NCBI GenBank assembly: GCA_963715575.1
Contig: OY970250.1
Location: forward strand, 1,302,001 to 1,366,000
Source of the DNA: AC-32 sp963715575
GTDB lineage: Bacteria; Actinomycetota; Thermoleophilia; Gaiellales; Gaiellaceae
Length of the DNA stretch: 64,000 nt
Direction: 5' to 3'
Shown: in pieces, positions 7,641-15,857 of the stretch
Position numbering within the stretch: the first letter of the stretch is position 1
Layout of the letters: every line of letters starts with the position of its first letter
Program-made: the position numbers and the translations under genes
Notes under the pieces: generated by a model
Seen by the model: only the letters and a program-made list of their open reading frames with translations
Database searches by the model: none
Told to the model about the DNA's origin: nothing

Positions 7641-9137
7641 TTAGGGATTCGACTTCCCGTTCAGGATTGCCTCCATCACGGCCTTCGCGATCGGTGCTGC
7701 CGTGGTTCCGCCGGAGCCGCTCTGATCCTGCAGCACGACGGCGATTGCGACCCGCGGCGCACCCACCGGCGCGAAGGCGATGAACCAGGTCGTGTTCGCG
7801 GAGCCCCGGCCGCCCTGGCCGACCTCGGCCGTTCCCGTCTTGCCCGCGACCCGGACGCCGGAGATCTGCGCGGCGGTGCCGGTGCCGCCGGTGACGACGG
7901 CCTCCATCATCCGCGTCAGGTCGTCAGCGGTGTGCGTGGTCATCGCGCGCTTGTACTTCCGCGGTCTCGTCCGCGTCACGATCCCGCCGGAAGGCGAGAC
8001 GACCCGATCCACGGCATGCGGCTCCATGATCACGCCCTTGTTGCCGACCGCCGCCGCCACCATCGCCATCTGCTCGGGCGTCGTCAGCATCCGCTCCTGG
8101 CCGAAGGCAAGACGGCCAGGATCGACCTGCGTCGCCGGGTCATCCGGGTAGTAGAGCCTGCCGTTCTTGTAGAGGCCGCTCGGGGAGCGCTCGTTGCCGG
8201 GCGTCTCGAGCGGCGGGTCCTCGTAGAAGCCGAACTGCTTCAAAGTGCCGAGGATCCGACCCGCGCCGATCGCCTTGCCGATCTCGCAGAAGACGGCGTT
8301 GATCGAGTGCTGGAACGCCTGCAGGAAGTCGACGGGCCCGAACGACTCCGGACCGCTCTGGTCGCCGAAGTTCTGCACCTGCTTGCCGTACTCGATGCAG
8401 TAGCCCTTGTCGACGAAGCGCGAGTCGATCGTGTACTTGCCGGAGTCGAGGGCTGCCGCACTCGTCACCACCTTGAAGGTCGAGCCGGGGGCGTAGAGGC
8501 CGTCGGTGGCGCGGTTCAGCAGCGGCGCGGCGGGGCGGCAGGCAGCGCGGATGTTGTTGATCCGCCCGAAGTCACCTTCGACCAGGTTCGGGTCGTAGGT
8601 CGGCCGCGAGGCCATCACCAGCAGCTTCCCGGTGCGCGGGTCGAGCGCGACGACCGAGCCGCACTTGCCCGCCAGCTGCTGCATCGCCACCCGCTGCGCG
8701 CCCGGCTTGACCGTCAGCCAGACGTCGTTGCCCTTGATCGTCGCGCCGCGGATCTTGTCGAGCGTCGTCTTGAGGACGGTGCCGAGGTTCGAGTTCGAGC
8801 CGGTCAGGTAGTCGTTCAGCGACGACTCGAGGCCCGCGCGCGAGCGTGACTGGGTCGAGTAGCCGACCAGGTGCGAGAACAGGCTTCCTTGCGGGTAGCG
8901 GCGCAGGTAGAGCTTCTGGCCGGCGACCTTCTTGATCCGGTTCGAGGCGAGGATAGTCCCGTCGGAGGCCCGAATCAGCCCGCGCTTGATCGAGAACTGC
9001 GCGACGCGCTGGATCTCGTTGTCCTGCCGGTCGGCGAGGCTCGCGCTGGCCCAGGTCTGCCAGTACGTCGTGCCGACGATCAGCGCCGTCACGAGCCCGA
9101 CGGCGACGAGCGCGAGCCGTGCAATCTGCCGGTTCAC
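7641..9137 (-). CDS. pbpA: class B penicillin-binding protein (D,D-transpeptidase)
   Basis: 498 residues with one N-terminal signal-anchor helix (about 5-27). The transpeptidase domain contains the three active-site motifs: STFK in YAPGSTFKVVTSAAALD near 220, SIN in QHSINAVFCEIG near 278, and KTGT in VAGKTGTAEVGQGG near 430. It cross-links peptidoglycan with its partner FtsW/RodA, encoded immediately upstream. The ATG overlaps the ftsW stop by 4 bp, and gene order matches the mycobacterial rodA-pbpA-pknB cluster. The length is that of the short PbpA type. Confidence 0.94.
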   Translation of the reverse strand: MNRQIARLALVAVGLVTALIVGTTYWQTWASASLADRQDNEIQRVAQFSIKRGLIRASDGTILASNRIKKVAGQKLYLRRYPQGSLFSHLVGYSTQSRSRAGLESSLNDYLTGSNSNLGTVLKTTLDKIRGATIKGNDVWLTVKPGAQRVAMQQLAGKCGSVVALDPRTGKLLVMASRPTYDPNLVEGDFGRINNIRAACRPAAPLLNRATDGLYAPGSTFKVVTSAAALDSGKYTIDSRFVDKGYCIEYGKQVQNFGDQSGPESFGPVDFLQAFQHSINAVFCEIGKAIGAGRILGTLKQFGFYEDPPLETPGNERSPSGLYKNGRLYYPDDPATQVDPGRLAFGQERMLTTPEQMAMVAAAVGNKGVIMEPHAVDRVVSPSGGIVTRTRPRKYKRAMTTHTADDLTRMMEAVVTGGTGTAAQISGVRVAGKTGTAEVGQGGRGSANTTWFIAFAPVGAPRVAIAVVLQDQSGSGGTTAAPIAKAVMEAILNGKSNP

Positions 9138-10438
9138 CCGCGCTCCGCGTTCGCACGGTTGGAGACCAGCAGGAGGCCCGCGAGCAGGACGAAGTTCGCC
9201 ACCACGCTCGAGCCGCCGTAGCTGACGAACGGCAGCGTGATCCCGGTCAGCGGGATCAGGCGCAGGATCCCGCCGACGATGATGAACGTCTGCAGCGCGA
9301 AGGCGAACGTCAGCCCGACCGCCAGCAGCTTCGAGAAGCCGTCATCGGCGAGCATCGCGATCTTGAAGCCGCGCGCGACGACGAGCATGTAGACGAGCAG
9401 CAGCGCGGCGACCCCGACCAGGCCGAGCTCCTGCGCGAGCGCCGAGTAGATGAAGTCGGTGTTCAGGTACGGGATCAGCGGGTGGCCCGAGGTCGTCTCG
9501 AAGGTGCCCTTGCCCAGGCCGGTGCCGAACCAGTTCCCGTGCCCGACCGAGTAGAGCGACTTGACGAGCTGGTAGCTGGCGCAGTCCTGGCGCGGCAGCA
9601 GCTTGCCGTTGATCGGACAGTACACCGCGTGGTCGGTCCACGGGTGCAGCCAGATCGTGACGCGGTCGCGGACGTGGCCGACGAAGTGGTAGACGACGAA
9701 CGCGCCGGCGAGGAAGAGCCCGGCGCCGATGCCGACGTAGAGCGCGCGGCTCGTCGCCACGTACACCATCGCCAGGAAGATCCCGAAGTAGAGGAGGGCC
9801 GAGCCGAGGTCGTTCGTTTCGACGAGCACCAGCATCGCGCCGCCCCAGATCACGAGCAGCGGCCCGAAGTCCTTCAGCCGTCCCTGGGCCAGCACCTCGC
9901 GCTTCTCGCGCAGGTAGCCGGCGAGGAAGACGATCAGGAAGACCTTCGCCAGCTCGCCCGGCTGGAACTGCAGCGAGCCGACGTGAACCCACAGCCGCGC
10001 GCCGTTCACCGTCGTCCCGAGCAGGGGCAGCGCCGGGAGCATCAGCAGCACGATCGCCGAGATCCCGAACAGGTACTTGTAGCTCTCGAGCCGCCGGTAG
10101 TCGCGGTGCAGCAGGAAGAGCGTCGCCGAGAAGGCGCCGAGCGCGACCACGATCCAGAGGCCCTGGCGGAAGGCGTCCGACGGGTTCAGCCGGTAGATCT
10201 CGGTCAGGCCGATCCCGGTCAGCAGGCCGGCCATCGGCAGCAGGTACGGATCGGCGAACGGGACGGTCAGGCGCCCGACCAGGTGGGCCGCGAGGTACAG
10301 CGCAAAGAAGAAGAGGGCGTACGAGAGCGAGGCGGTCGAGACGACCTCCTGCCGCGCGATGTAGACGCTGGCGAACCCGAGAGCGGTGAGCGCACCGACG
10401 ACGACGAGGTTCGCCAGCTCGCGGTTGCGGAGGCTCAT
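9134..10438 (-). CDS. ftsW: FtsW/RodA/SpoVE-family peptidoglycan glycosyltransferase
   Basis: A polytopic SEDS protein of about 434 residues that polymerises lipid II together with the adjacent class B PBP. Family features include ARLWVHVGSLQFQPGELAKVFLIVFLA near mid-protein, DLGSALLYFGIFLAMVYVA, a large extracytoplasmic loop carrying GKGTFETTSGHPLIPYLNTDFIYSALAQELGLVG, and a C-terminal GITLPFVSYGGSS. I chose ATG at 10438 because it begins MSLRNRELANL and has AAAGG upstream; the frame is open back to 10525, but that extension runs through a palindromic intergenic element. FtsW and RodA cannot be separated with confidence from sequence alone. Confidence 0.92.
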   Translation of the reverse strand: MSLRNRELANLVVVGALTALGFASVYIARQEVVSTASLSYALFFFALYLAAHLVGRLTVPFADPYLLPMAGLLTGIGLTEIYRLNPSDAFRQGLWIVVALGAFSATLFLLHRDYRRLESYKYLFGISAIVLLMLPALPLLGTTVNGARLWVHVGSLQFQPGELAKVFLIVFLAGYLREKREVLAQGRLKDFGPLLVIWGGAMLVLVETNDLGSALLYFGIFLAMVYVATSRALYVGIGAGLFLAGAFVVYHFVGHVRDRVTIWLHPWTDHAVYCPINGKLLPRQDCASYQLVKSLYSVGHGNWFGTGLGKGTFETTSGHPLIPYLNTDFIYSALAQELGLVGVAALLLVYMLVVARGFKIAMLADDGFSKLLAVGLTFAFALQTFIIVGGILRLIPLTGITLPFVSYGGSSVVANFVLLAGLLLVSNRANAERG

Positions 10439-10581
10439 TGGGCGACCTTTGCCCGATGAGCGGTGGAGGGGGAGTGCTTGCGGGGGGAACCGGGAGGTTC
10501 CACCCGGGATTCTCGAAGGGGGCACGCGGGGGAAACAGTCGTTTCCCCCGCGGGAGCGAGCCGGAGGCGAGCGACGCTCAT
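10435..10581 (-). CDS. possible 48-residue ORF bridging pstP and ftsW
   Basis: An ATG at 10581 overlaps the pstP stop as ATGA and has GGAG 4 nt upstream. The frame ends with a TGA that overlaps the ftsW ATG, again as ATGA. Such double overlap is typical of coupled genes. The predicted peptide (MSVARLRLAPAGETTVSP...) is Arg/Pro/Ser-rich, lacks hydrophobic segments and resembles no family I know, and its middle is encoded by a perfect 12-bp inverted repeat. It may be a non-coding repeat that happens to stay open, or a tiny coupling ORF. I cannot decide between them. Confidence 0.25.
   Translation of the reverse strand: MSVARLRLAPAGETTVSPACPLRESRVEPPGSPRKHSPSTAHRAKVAQ
10525..10552. repeat. perfect 12-bp inverted repeat between pstP and ftsW
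   Basis: Left arm 10525-10536 (CGCGGGGGAAAC), loop AGTC at 10537-10540, right arm 10541-10552 (GTTTCCCCCGCG). It is flanked on one side by GCGAGCCGGAGGCGAGC, an imperfect tandem of GCGAG-like units. It sits in the only sizeable gap (139 bp) of an otherwise overlapping operon. A stem this stable could pause or partially terminate transcription, or protect mRNA; there is no T-run on either strand. Confidence 0.7.
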
Positions 10582-11720
10582 GGGGCTCCGATCTGCTCCT
10601 CGTAGCGCTGCACCTGGGCGCGAGCCGAATCCTCGCTGCGCAGGGTGTGGTCGAACAGCTTCCGCCGCTCGGCCTGGCTCAGCTGCGAGGCGAGCAGCGG
10701 GCTTACGTAGACCGGGCGGTAGAGCTTGACGTTGCCGACCACGTTCCAAGGCAGGCCCTGGTAGACGACGACGTGGCCGTCCTGCTCGGCGCCGACGAAG
10801 TGCGAGCGCCAGAGGCTCCAGACGGCGAAGCCGCAGACGGTCACGATCACCAGCAGCGCGAGCAGCGCGAACAGCGCCCGCCGGCCCGCATGGCTGTCCT
10901 CGCCGCGGTGCTCGACGGCGACGGGCGGCACGCCGTCGTGCTCGTCCAGCGTGGTCTCGTCGTCGTCCTCGACCGGCGGAAGCGTGACGGTCTGCTCGTC
11001 CTCGCCGCCCGCGATCTCGAAGAAGACGACGGTGATGTTGTCCTCGCCGCCGCCCTTGTTCGCCGCGCGGACGAGCGCCTTCGCCGCCTTGGCCAGGTCG
11101 CCGCGGTTGCGCTCGACCTCGCGCAGGATCGTCTCGTCGTCGACCATCGAGGTCAGCCCGTCCGAGCAGAGCAGGAACAGGTCGCCGGGCTTGGTCTCGA
11201 CCGAGAAGACGTCCACGTCGACGTCCGGGTCGGTGCCGAGCGCGCGCGTGATCACGGAGCGCTGCGGGTGCCCCTCGGCCTCCTCGGGCGAGAGCTTGCC
11301 GCTGCGGACGAGCTCGGCGACCAGTGAGTGGTCCTCGGTCAGCTGCTCGAGCTTGCGGTCGCGGATCAGGTAGGCGCGCGAGTCGCCGACGTGGCCGATC
11401 GCGACGCGGCCGTCCTCGACGAGCGCGACCGTCATCGTCGTTCCCATGCCCGAGGCGGAGGCGTCCTGTGACTGCCGCTGGTAGACCCGGCGGTTGGCCT
11501 CCTGGATCAGGTCGTCGACACGCTGCTCACCGCCCGCGAGCTCGGAGCTCTCGTCGCGCAGGGCCGCGGCCGCGAGGCTCGAGGCGAGCTCGCCGGCCTG
11601 CGCGCCGCCCATCCCGTCGGCGACCGCGAACAAGGGCGGCTCGGAGACGTAGGCGTCCTCGTTGTGCCGGCGCCGCCGGCCGGTGTCGGTCACGCTCGCG
11701 GTTCTGAGGCCCGTGCTCAT
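10578..11720 (-). CDS. pstP: PP2C-family protein phosphatase PstP
   Basis: 380 residues. The N-terminal PP2C domain (about 1-245) carries the metal-binding motifs RRRHNEDAYV, FAVADGMGGAQAG, VGDSRAYLI, LLCSDGLTSMV and GGEDNITVVFFE. An acidic linker, one membrane helix near 285-307 and an extracytoplasmic tail follow. PstP reverses phosphorylation by PknB-type kinases on targets such as FHA proteins and PBPs. It overlaps fhaB by 4 bp upstream. The extracytoplasmic tail (VVVYQGLPWNVVGNVKLYRPVYVS) is characteristic of actinobacterial PstP. Confidence 0.94.
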   Translation of the reverse strand: MSTGLRTASVTDTGRRRRHNEDAYVSEPPLFAVADGMGGAQAGELASSLAAAALRDESSELAGGEQRVDDLIQEANRRVYQRQSQDASASGMGTTMTVALVEDGRVAIGHVGDSRAYLIRDRKLEQLTEDHSLVAELVRSGKLSPEEAEGHPQRSVITRALGTDPDVDVDVFSVETKPGDLFLLCSDGLTSMVDDETILREVERNRGDLAKAAKALVRAANKGGGEDNITVVFFEIAGGEDEQTVTLPPVEDDDETTLDEHDGVPPVAVEHRGEDSHAGRRALFALLALLVIVTVCGFAVWSLWRSHFVGAEQDGHVVVYQGLPWNVVGNVKLYRPVYVSPLLASQLSQAERRKLFDHTLRSEDSARAQVQRYEEQIGAP

Positions 11721-12196
11721 GTCTCGTACCGCAGCTCGGTCTCGCCGACGCGCAGGACGTCGCCCGGCGTCAGCCGCTTCGCGTGCGTCAGGCGGATGCC
11801 GTTCAGGTACGTGCCGTTGGTGGAGCCGACGTCTTCGACCCAGACGCCGTCGCGCCGCGGCTCCACGCGCGCGTGGTTCGACGAGGCGAACTCGTCGCGC
11901 GCAAGGTTGACGTCGTTGCCCGAGCCGCGGCCGACCAGCAGCGCGGCCGAGTCGAGGATCAGCTCGTCGTCCTCGTCGAGCGCGGGGCTCTTGACGACCA
12001 CCAGCCGGCCGCTCTGGACCTGCGGCTTCTCGCCCAGCCCCGGCACGGAGCCTGGCGCGAGCACGAAGCTCTCCTGCGGCATGCGCACGTCGCGGGCCGC
12101 CGAACGCACGATCCGCCAGATGAAGAGGTAGAGCAGGACGAGAAAGGCGAGCTTGAGGACGAGCAGCGCCTCCTCGACGGCGACGGAGCCGATCAC
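11717..12196 (-). CDS. fhaB: membrane-anchored FHA-domain protein (FhaB/FipA type)
   Basis: 159 residues. One N-terminal membrane helix (about 9-28, ALLVLKLAFLVLLYLFIWRIV) precedes a C-terminal FHA domain with the phosphothreonine-binding signature LLVGRGSGNDVNL...SSNHARVEP...DVGSTNGTYLNGIRL. FhaB-type proteins are substrates of PknB and bind phosphorylated partners at the growth zone. It overlaps both neighbours by 4 bp (ATGA type), in the same gene order as mycobacterial fhaA-fhaB-pstP. Confidence 0.92.
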   Translation of the reverse strand: MIGSVAVEEALLVLKLAFLVLLYLFIWRIVRSAARDVRMPQESFVLAPGSVPGLGEKPQVQSGRLVVVKSPALDEDDELILDSAALLVGRGSGNDVNLARDEFASSNHARVEPRRDGVWVEDVGSTNGTYLNGIRLTHAKRLTPGDVLRVGETELRYET

Positions 12197-12966
12197 TCCT
12201 CCTCCTCCGTCTCCCGCCTGAAGACGAGCTCGGTCGAGCCGAGCGTGATCCGATCGCCCTGCCGCAGCTTCGCGCGCTTCTGGCGGCGCCCGTTCACCTC
12301 CATCCCGTTCGTCGAGTCGAGGTCGACGGCCCAGTACGCGGTGCCCTCCTGTCGCACCTCGGCGTGCTTGCGCGAGACGTTCGGGTCGGCGAGCTGGATG
12401 TCGCAGTCCTTCGAGCGGCCGATCGTCGCCCGGCCGCCGTCGAGCTCGTGCTTGGTGCCGTCGAAGGTCAGGCTAACGATCTCGCGGCCGAGGCCGAGCT
12501 CCTCGACCGAGACGGCCTCGGTCTCGACAGGCTGGCGGTAGACCTGCGTCGCGCCGGGCATCGCCTGCGGCTCCGGCTCGCCCGGCTGCGGGATCGCGCC
12601 CTGCACCATCCGCGTCGCGATCCCGAATTCGCCCATCTCGAGGTCGTCGTCGGTCTCGAACTTCACCTCGGGCGGCGAGAGCAGCTCGTAGCGCTCGCGG
12701 CGCGCGTTCTCGGCGACGTACTCCTGGAGCTCGCTGCGCAGCGAATCCTCGTAGCTGGCGAACTGCTCGCGGTCGGACGGGGCCAGGTAGACGGTGTACT
12801 CGTTCGGCGCGTAAACGCGGGAGACCGAGACCACGCGGTGGTCCTCCATCTCCTTGACGAGCTTGCGCGCCAGCTCGACCGGCTGCACATGGGTGCGAAA
12901 CGCACGCCCGAAGACACCCTCGAAGAGGCCTTCCAGCTTGTGCTCGATGTTCCTGAGGACGCTCAT
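12193..12966 (-). CDS. fhaA: FhaA: DUF3662 plus FHA domain protein
   Basis: 257 residues. The N-terminal DUF3662 region begins MSVLRNIEHKLEGLFEGVFGRAF and includes VYAPNEYTVYLAPSDREQF. A variable linker leads to a C-terminal FHA domain with ATIGRSKDCDIQLADPNVSRKHAEV and DLDSTNGMEVNGRR. In mycobacteria FhaA is phosphorylated by PknB and recruits the MviN pseudokinase; a similar scaffolding role is inferred here. It is the first gene of the operon that runs through to ddl. A TAGAGT box overlapping the upstream kinase stop may be its promoter, with a short GGGG-CATAA-CCCC stem between it and the ATG. Confidence 0.93.
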   Translation of the reverse strand: MSVLRNIEHKLEGLFEGVFGRAFRTHVQPVELARKLVKEMEDHRVVSVSRVYAPNEYTVYLAPSDREQFASYEDSLRSELQEYVAENARRERYELLSPPEVKFETDDDLEMGEFGIATRMVQGAIPQPGEPEPQAMPGATQVYRQPVETEAVSVEELGLGREIVSLTFDGTKHELDGGRATIGRSKDCDIQLADPNVSRKHAEVRQEGTAYWAVDLDSTNGMEVNGRRQKRAKLRQGDRITLGSTELVFRRETEEEE

Positions 12967-12993
12967 CCGGGCGGGGTTATGCCCCTCGCCGGA

Positions 12994-12999
12994 ACTCTA
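12994..12999 (-). promoter_or_regulatory. possible -10 box of the fhaA-ddl operon
   Basis: TAGAGT on the minus strand overlaps the stop codon of the upstream kinase and would give a leader of about 20 nt to the fhaA ATG at 12966. The same hexamer precedes the HNH gene at 16354 and the gene at 14694. Confidence 0.35.
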
Positions 13000-14601
13000 A
13001 CCCCGGGCCCTCAGTGCCAGGACGCCACACGTGAGCCAAGCCGCCAGCACGAGCGGAGCGGCTGCCACCGCGGGCGCAGGCAGGAGCGCGCAGGCGATCA
13101 GGGCGGCGCCGAGGCCGGCGATCCACCACAGGCTCCGCTCGCGGACGTAGGGGATCGCGACCGCGGCGGCGGCGAGGACGACGGCCTCGAGCACGAGCGC
13201 GGGGTGGGCTTGCAGGAAGCGGACGAGCGCCTCGGCGACTGCCACCGCGTCGGTGCTCCCGGCGATCCCGAGCCCTTTCGGTGGGGCGGCGCCGGTGAAC
13301 GGGAGCGACGTCTGCCGCAGCCCTGCGACCACGGCCGCGAGCAGCATCGCCGTCACGACCTGCAGTGCGCGCCGGACCGGGTTGCGAATCGCCTGCGCTG
13401 CCAGCGGGAGCAGGCCGAGCGCGAGCAGCGGCGCCAGCAGCGGGCCGAGCGCGAAAAAGAGCCCTTGCCGCGGCGTGCGCCAGGAGAGCGCCAGCCAGGC
13501 GCAGGCGATCGTGGCGTAGACGAGCGCGAGGCCGGACGAGAAGTTCCCGAGCGGCAGCACGGGAACGGCGAGCGTGAAGGCCAGCCCGAGTCGTGGTCGC
13601 GCCAGCATCAGCGCGCCGGCGATCAGCGCCAGCAGCGGCGCGAAGAGCGTCGGGTAGAAGGCCACCTCGGCGGCGGTCCAGCCTGCGAACAGCGCCGCGG
13701 CCGCAGGTGCTGCCAGTCGCAGCGGCACCGACAGCTCCGGAACCGTCGGGCGGGTCTTGCGCCGGCGCAGCCGCTCCGCGAAGGCATCGCGCAGCTCGTG
13801 GGCGAGGTGGGCCGCAGGCGGGCGGGCCGCCGGGTCGAGGGCGAGCATGCGGTCGACGAGCGCGCAGAGCGGCTTCGGCAGGTCGGGCCGCGCCTGGGCG
13901 AGCGGCGCCGCGCCCGACTCGATCCGCTTCGCCGTCTCGAGCAGCGACCCGTTCCAGAACGGATGCCAGCCGGCGAGCGACTCCCAGAGCATCGCTCCGA
14001 CCGCCCAGATGTCGGCCGGCGGGCCGCCGGACTCGCCGTGCACGAGCCGCTCCGGCGGCACGTAGGCGAGCGTGCCGGGCACGTCGCCGGTGGCGGTGAG
14101 CGACTCCTCCTCCGCGAGCTGCGCGAGCCCGAAGTCGAGCAGCCGCGCCGAGAGCCCCTCGCCTTCGGCGAGCAGGACGTTCGACGGCTTCACGTCACGG
14201 TGGACGATCCCGCGCGCGTGGGCGTGCGCAAGGCCTTCGAGCACCTGCGCGGCCGTCTCGACCGCGTCGGCGTCGTTCAGCTCGCCGGACCGCAGCGCCT
14301 GGCGCATCGTCTGGCCCGGCACGTACTCGTAGGCGATGTAGACGTTGCGCGAGTCCCGGTCGAGCCCGTAAGCGCGCAGGCAGCGCTCATGCCGCAGCCG
14401 CGCCGCAGCCAGCGCCTCCCGCTCGGCCCGCGTGGCCGCCTTGCCCTCGCGCGGGACGATCTTCAGCGCGACGTCGAGCCCTGTGCGCTCGTCACGAGCG
14501 AGCCAGACCGACCCCGAGCCGCCGCTGCCGAGCGGACGCAGGGGCCGATAGCGCTCCGCAACGAGCTCGCTGGTTGAAAGGGCAAGCGCCGCCTCGGACA
14601 C
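12997..14601 (-). CDS. Ser/Thr protein kinase with polytopic C-terminal membrane domain
   Basis: About 534 residues. The kinase domain (first ~270) shows LGSGGSGSVWLARDE, DVALKIV, HRDVKPSNVLL, LDFGLAQLA and GTLAYVPPERLV. Instead of one membrane helix and an ectodomain, the C-terminal half is a run of roughly eight to ten hydrophobic segments with Ala/Leu-rich helices and short loops. No transporter signature was recognised in it. The context (upstream of fhaA) suggests a role in envelope signalling. GTG at 14601 is chosen; the frame is open further upstream, but kinase homology starts with VAERYRPLRPLG. Confidence 0.8.
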   Translation of the reverse strand: MSEAALALSTSELVAERYRPLRPLGSGGSGSVWLARDERTGLDVALKIVPREGKAATRAEREALAAARLRHERCLRAYGLDRDSRNVYIAYEYVPGQTMRQALRSGELNDADAVETAAQVLEGLAHAHARGIVHRDVKPSNVLLAEGEGLSARLLDFGLAQLAEEESLTATGDVPGTLAYVPPERLVHGESGGPPADIWAVGAMLWESLAGWHPFWNGSLLETAKRIESGAAPLAQARPDLPKPLCALVDRMLALDPAARPPAAHLAHELRDAFAERLRRRKTRPTVPELSVPLRLAAPAAAALFAGWTAAEVAFYPTLFAPLLALIAGALMLARPRLGLAFTLAVPVLPLGNFSSGLALVYATIACAWLALSWRTPRQGLFFALGPLLAPLLALGLLPLAAQAIRNPVRRALQVVTAMLLAAVVAGLRQTSLPFTGAAPPKGLGIAGSTDAVAVAEALVRFLQAHPALVLEAVVLAAAAVAIPYVRERSLWWIAGLGAALIACALLPAPAVAAAPLVLAAWLTCGVLALRARG

Positions 14602-14656
14602 GAGACCTGAGTTTTCGCCTGGCCGGCTGGAATCCTGCGCCGGCCGTCCGACTCGG

Positions 14657-14662
14657 TAGAGT
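14657..14662 (+). promoter_or_regulatory. -10 box upstream of the 14694 gene
   Basis: TAGAGT on the plus strand lies 31 nt before ATG 14694, leaving a leader of about 25 nt. It lies in the divergent spacer with the kinase gene at 14601. Confidence 0.4.
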
Positions 14663-14693
14663 GAGCCGACTTTTTCCTGCAAAACCGGCCCCC

Positions 14694-15854
14694 ATGACCG
14701 AAAACGACACCGACATCGATTTCGACTTCTTCGAGGACGAGCCTCCGACCGAGGAGAACTCGCGGACGGAGCGGCTGCTCCCTCGACGCGCCCCGCGCGG
14801 CCCGCAGCAACCGCCGCGGCCGCCGACGAACCTGACGCCGCTGCTGCGGCTGATCGGCCTGATCGCCTTCGCGATCCTGATCGTCGTCCTGCTCGTGATC
14901 TGGGTGCAGAGCTGCCAGGAGAGCAGCAAGGCCAAGACCTACAAGAGCTACATGGGCAAGGTCTCCGACGTGGCCGGCTCCTCGCAGCAGATCGGCAAGC
15001 AGCTGAGCCAGGTACTGCTGGCGCAGGGGGTGAAGGAGGCGAAGGTCGAGCAGCAGATCTCGGGTCTCGCCCACCAGGAGCAGCTCGACATCCAGCGCGC
15101 GCAGGCGATCACGCCGCCGGGGACGCTGCGCGACGAGCACCAGGCCCTGATCCAGGCGCTGCAGTACCGGGCCAGCGGCCTCAGCGGCCTCGCCAGCGCG
15201 CTCGCCGCGACCGCCAGCGTGAAGGACACGACTCGAGCGAGCACCGTGCTCGCAGGCCAGATGCAACGCCTGCTCGCCAGCGACGTCATCTACCAGGACT
15301 CGTTCAAGGCGCCCTCCGCGGCCGAGCTCGACCGCCAAGGCGTGACCGGCACGAACGACAGCGGTGGGCCGCTGATCCCGGACTCGAACTTCCTGCAGAG
15401 CTCCGACCTCGTCACACCGACGGCGATGGTGACCGTGCTCAGCCGCATCCGCGGCAGTGCCTCCTCGCCCACCACCGGCGGCCTCCGGGGCACGAATATC
15501 GTCTCGGTCAAGGTGCAGCCGGCCGGGACCGAGCTGAGCACCTCGTCGCAGACGACCGTGGTCGTGCGCACGAACATGTCGATCGTGGTCACCGTCGAGG
15601 ACTCCGGCGACTCGCAGGAGGCGAACATCCCGGTCACACTCAGGATCATCCAGTCGGGGGTGCCCACGGTCACGAAGCACGCGACGATCCCGTTCATCAA
15701 CCCGGGCGAGCAGAAGCCCGTTACGTTCACGAACTTCCCGGCGCCGAGCTTCCAGAACCCGGCGCAGATCAAGGTCGAGGTCGAGCCCGTGCAGGGCGAG
15801 TCGAACACGAGCAACAACTCGGCCGACTACTCCGTCATCTTCTCCGTCGCGTAG
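14694..15854 (+). CDS. membrane-anchored protein with C-terminal CARDB-like domain
   Basis: About 386 residues, family not recognised. An acidic N-terminus (TENDTDIDFDFFEDE) and a Pro/Arg linker precede a membrane helix near 55-76 (LIGLIAFAILIVVLLVIWVQ). The extracytoplasmic part starts with a helical region rich in Gln/Ala/Leu (about 80-190), then a beta-sandwich-like C-terminus with NPGEQKPVTFTNF and VEPVQGESNTSNNSADYSV, which looks like a CARDB/Ig-like fold. ATG 14694 was chosen over in-frame upstream starts because it gives a compact cytoplasmic tail. A TTG-started DUF4446 gene follows 3 bp downstream, so the two probably form an operon. Confidence 0.7.
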   Translation: MTENDTDIDFDFFEDEPPTEENSRTERLLPRRAPRGPQQPPRPPTNLTPLLRLIGLIAFAILIVVLLVIWVQSCQESSKAKTYKSYMGKVSDVAGSSQQIGKQLSQVLLAQGVKEAKVEQQISGLAHQEQLDIQRAQAITPPGTLRDEHQALIQALQYRASGLSGLASALAATASVKDTTRASTVLAGQMQRLLASDVIYQDSFKAPSAAELDRQGVTGTNDSGGPLIPDSNFLQSSDLVTPTAMVTVLSRIRGSASSPTTGGLRGTNIVSVKVQPAGTELSTSSQTTVVVRTNMSIVVTVEDSGDSQEANIPVTLRIIQSGVPTVTKHATIPFINPGEQKPVTFTNFPAPSFQNPAQIKVEVEPVQGESNTSNNSADYSVIFSVA

Positions 15855-15857
15855 GCC

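Noticed and set aside
10439..10525. Longer FtsW starting at 10525
   Set aside because: The added residues come from the palindromic intergenic element and have no SEDS similarity; ATG 10438 has AAAGG upstream.
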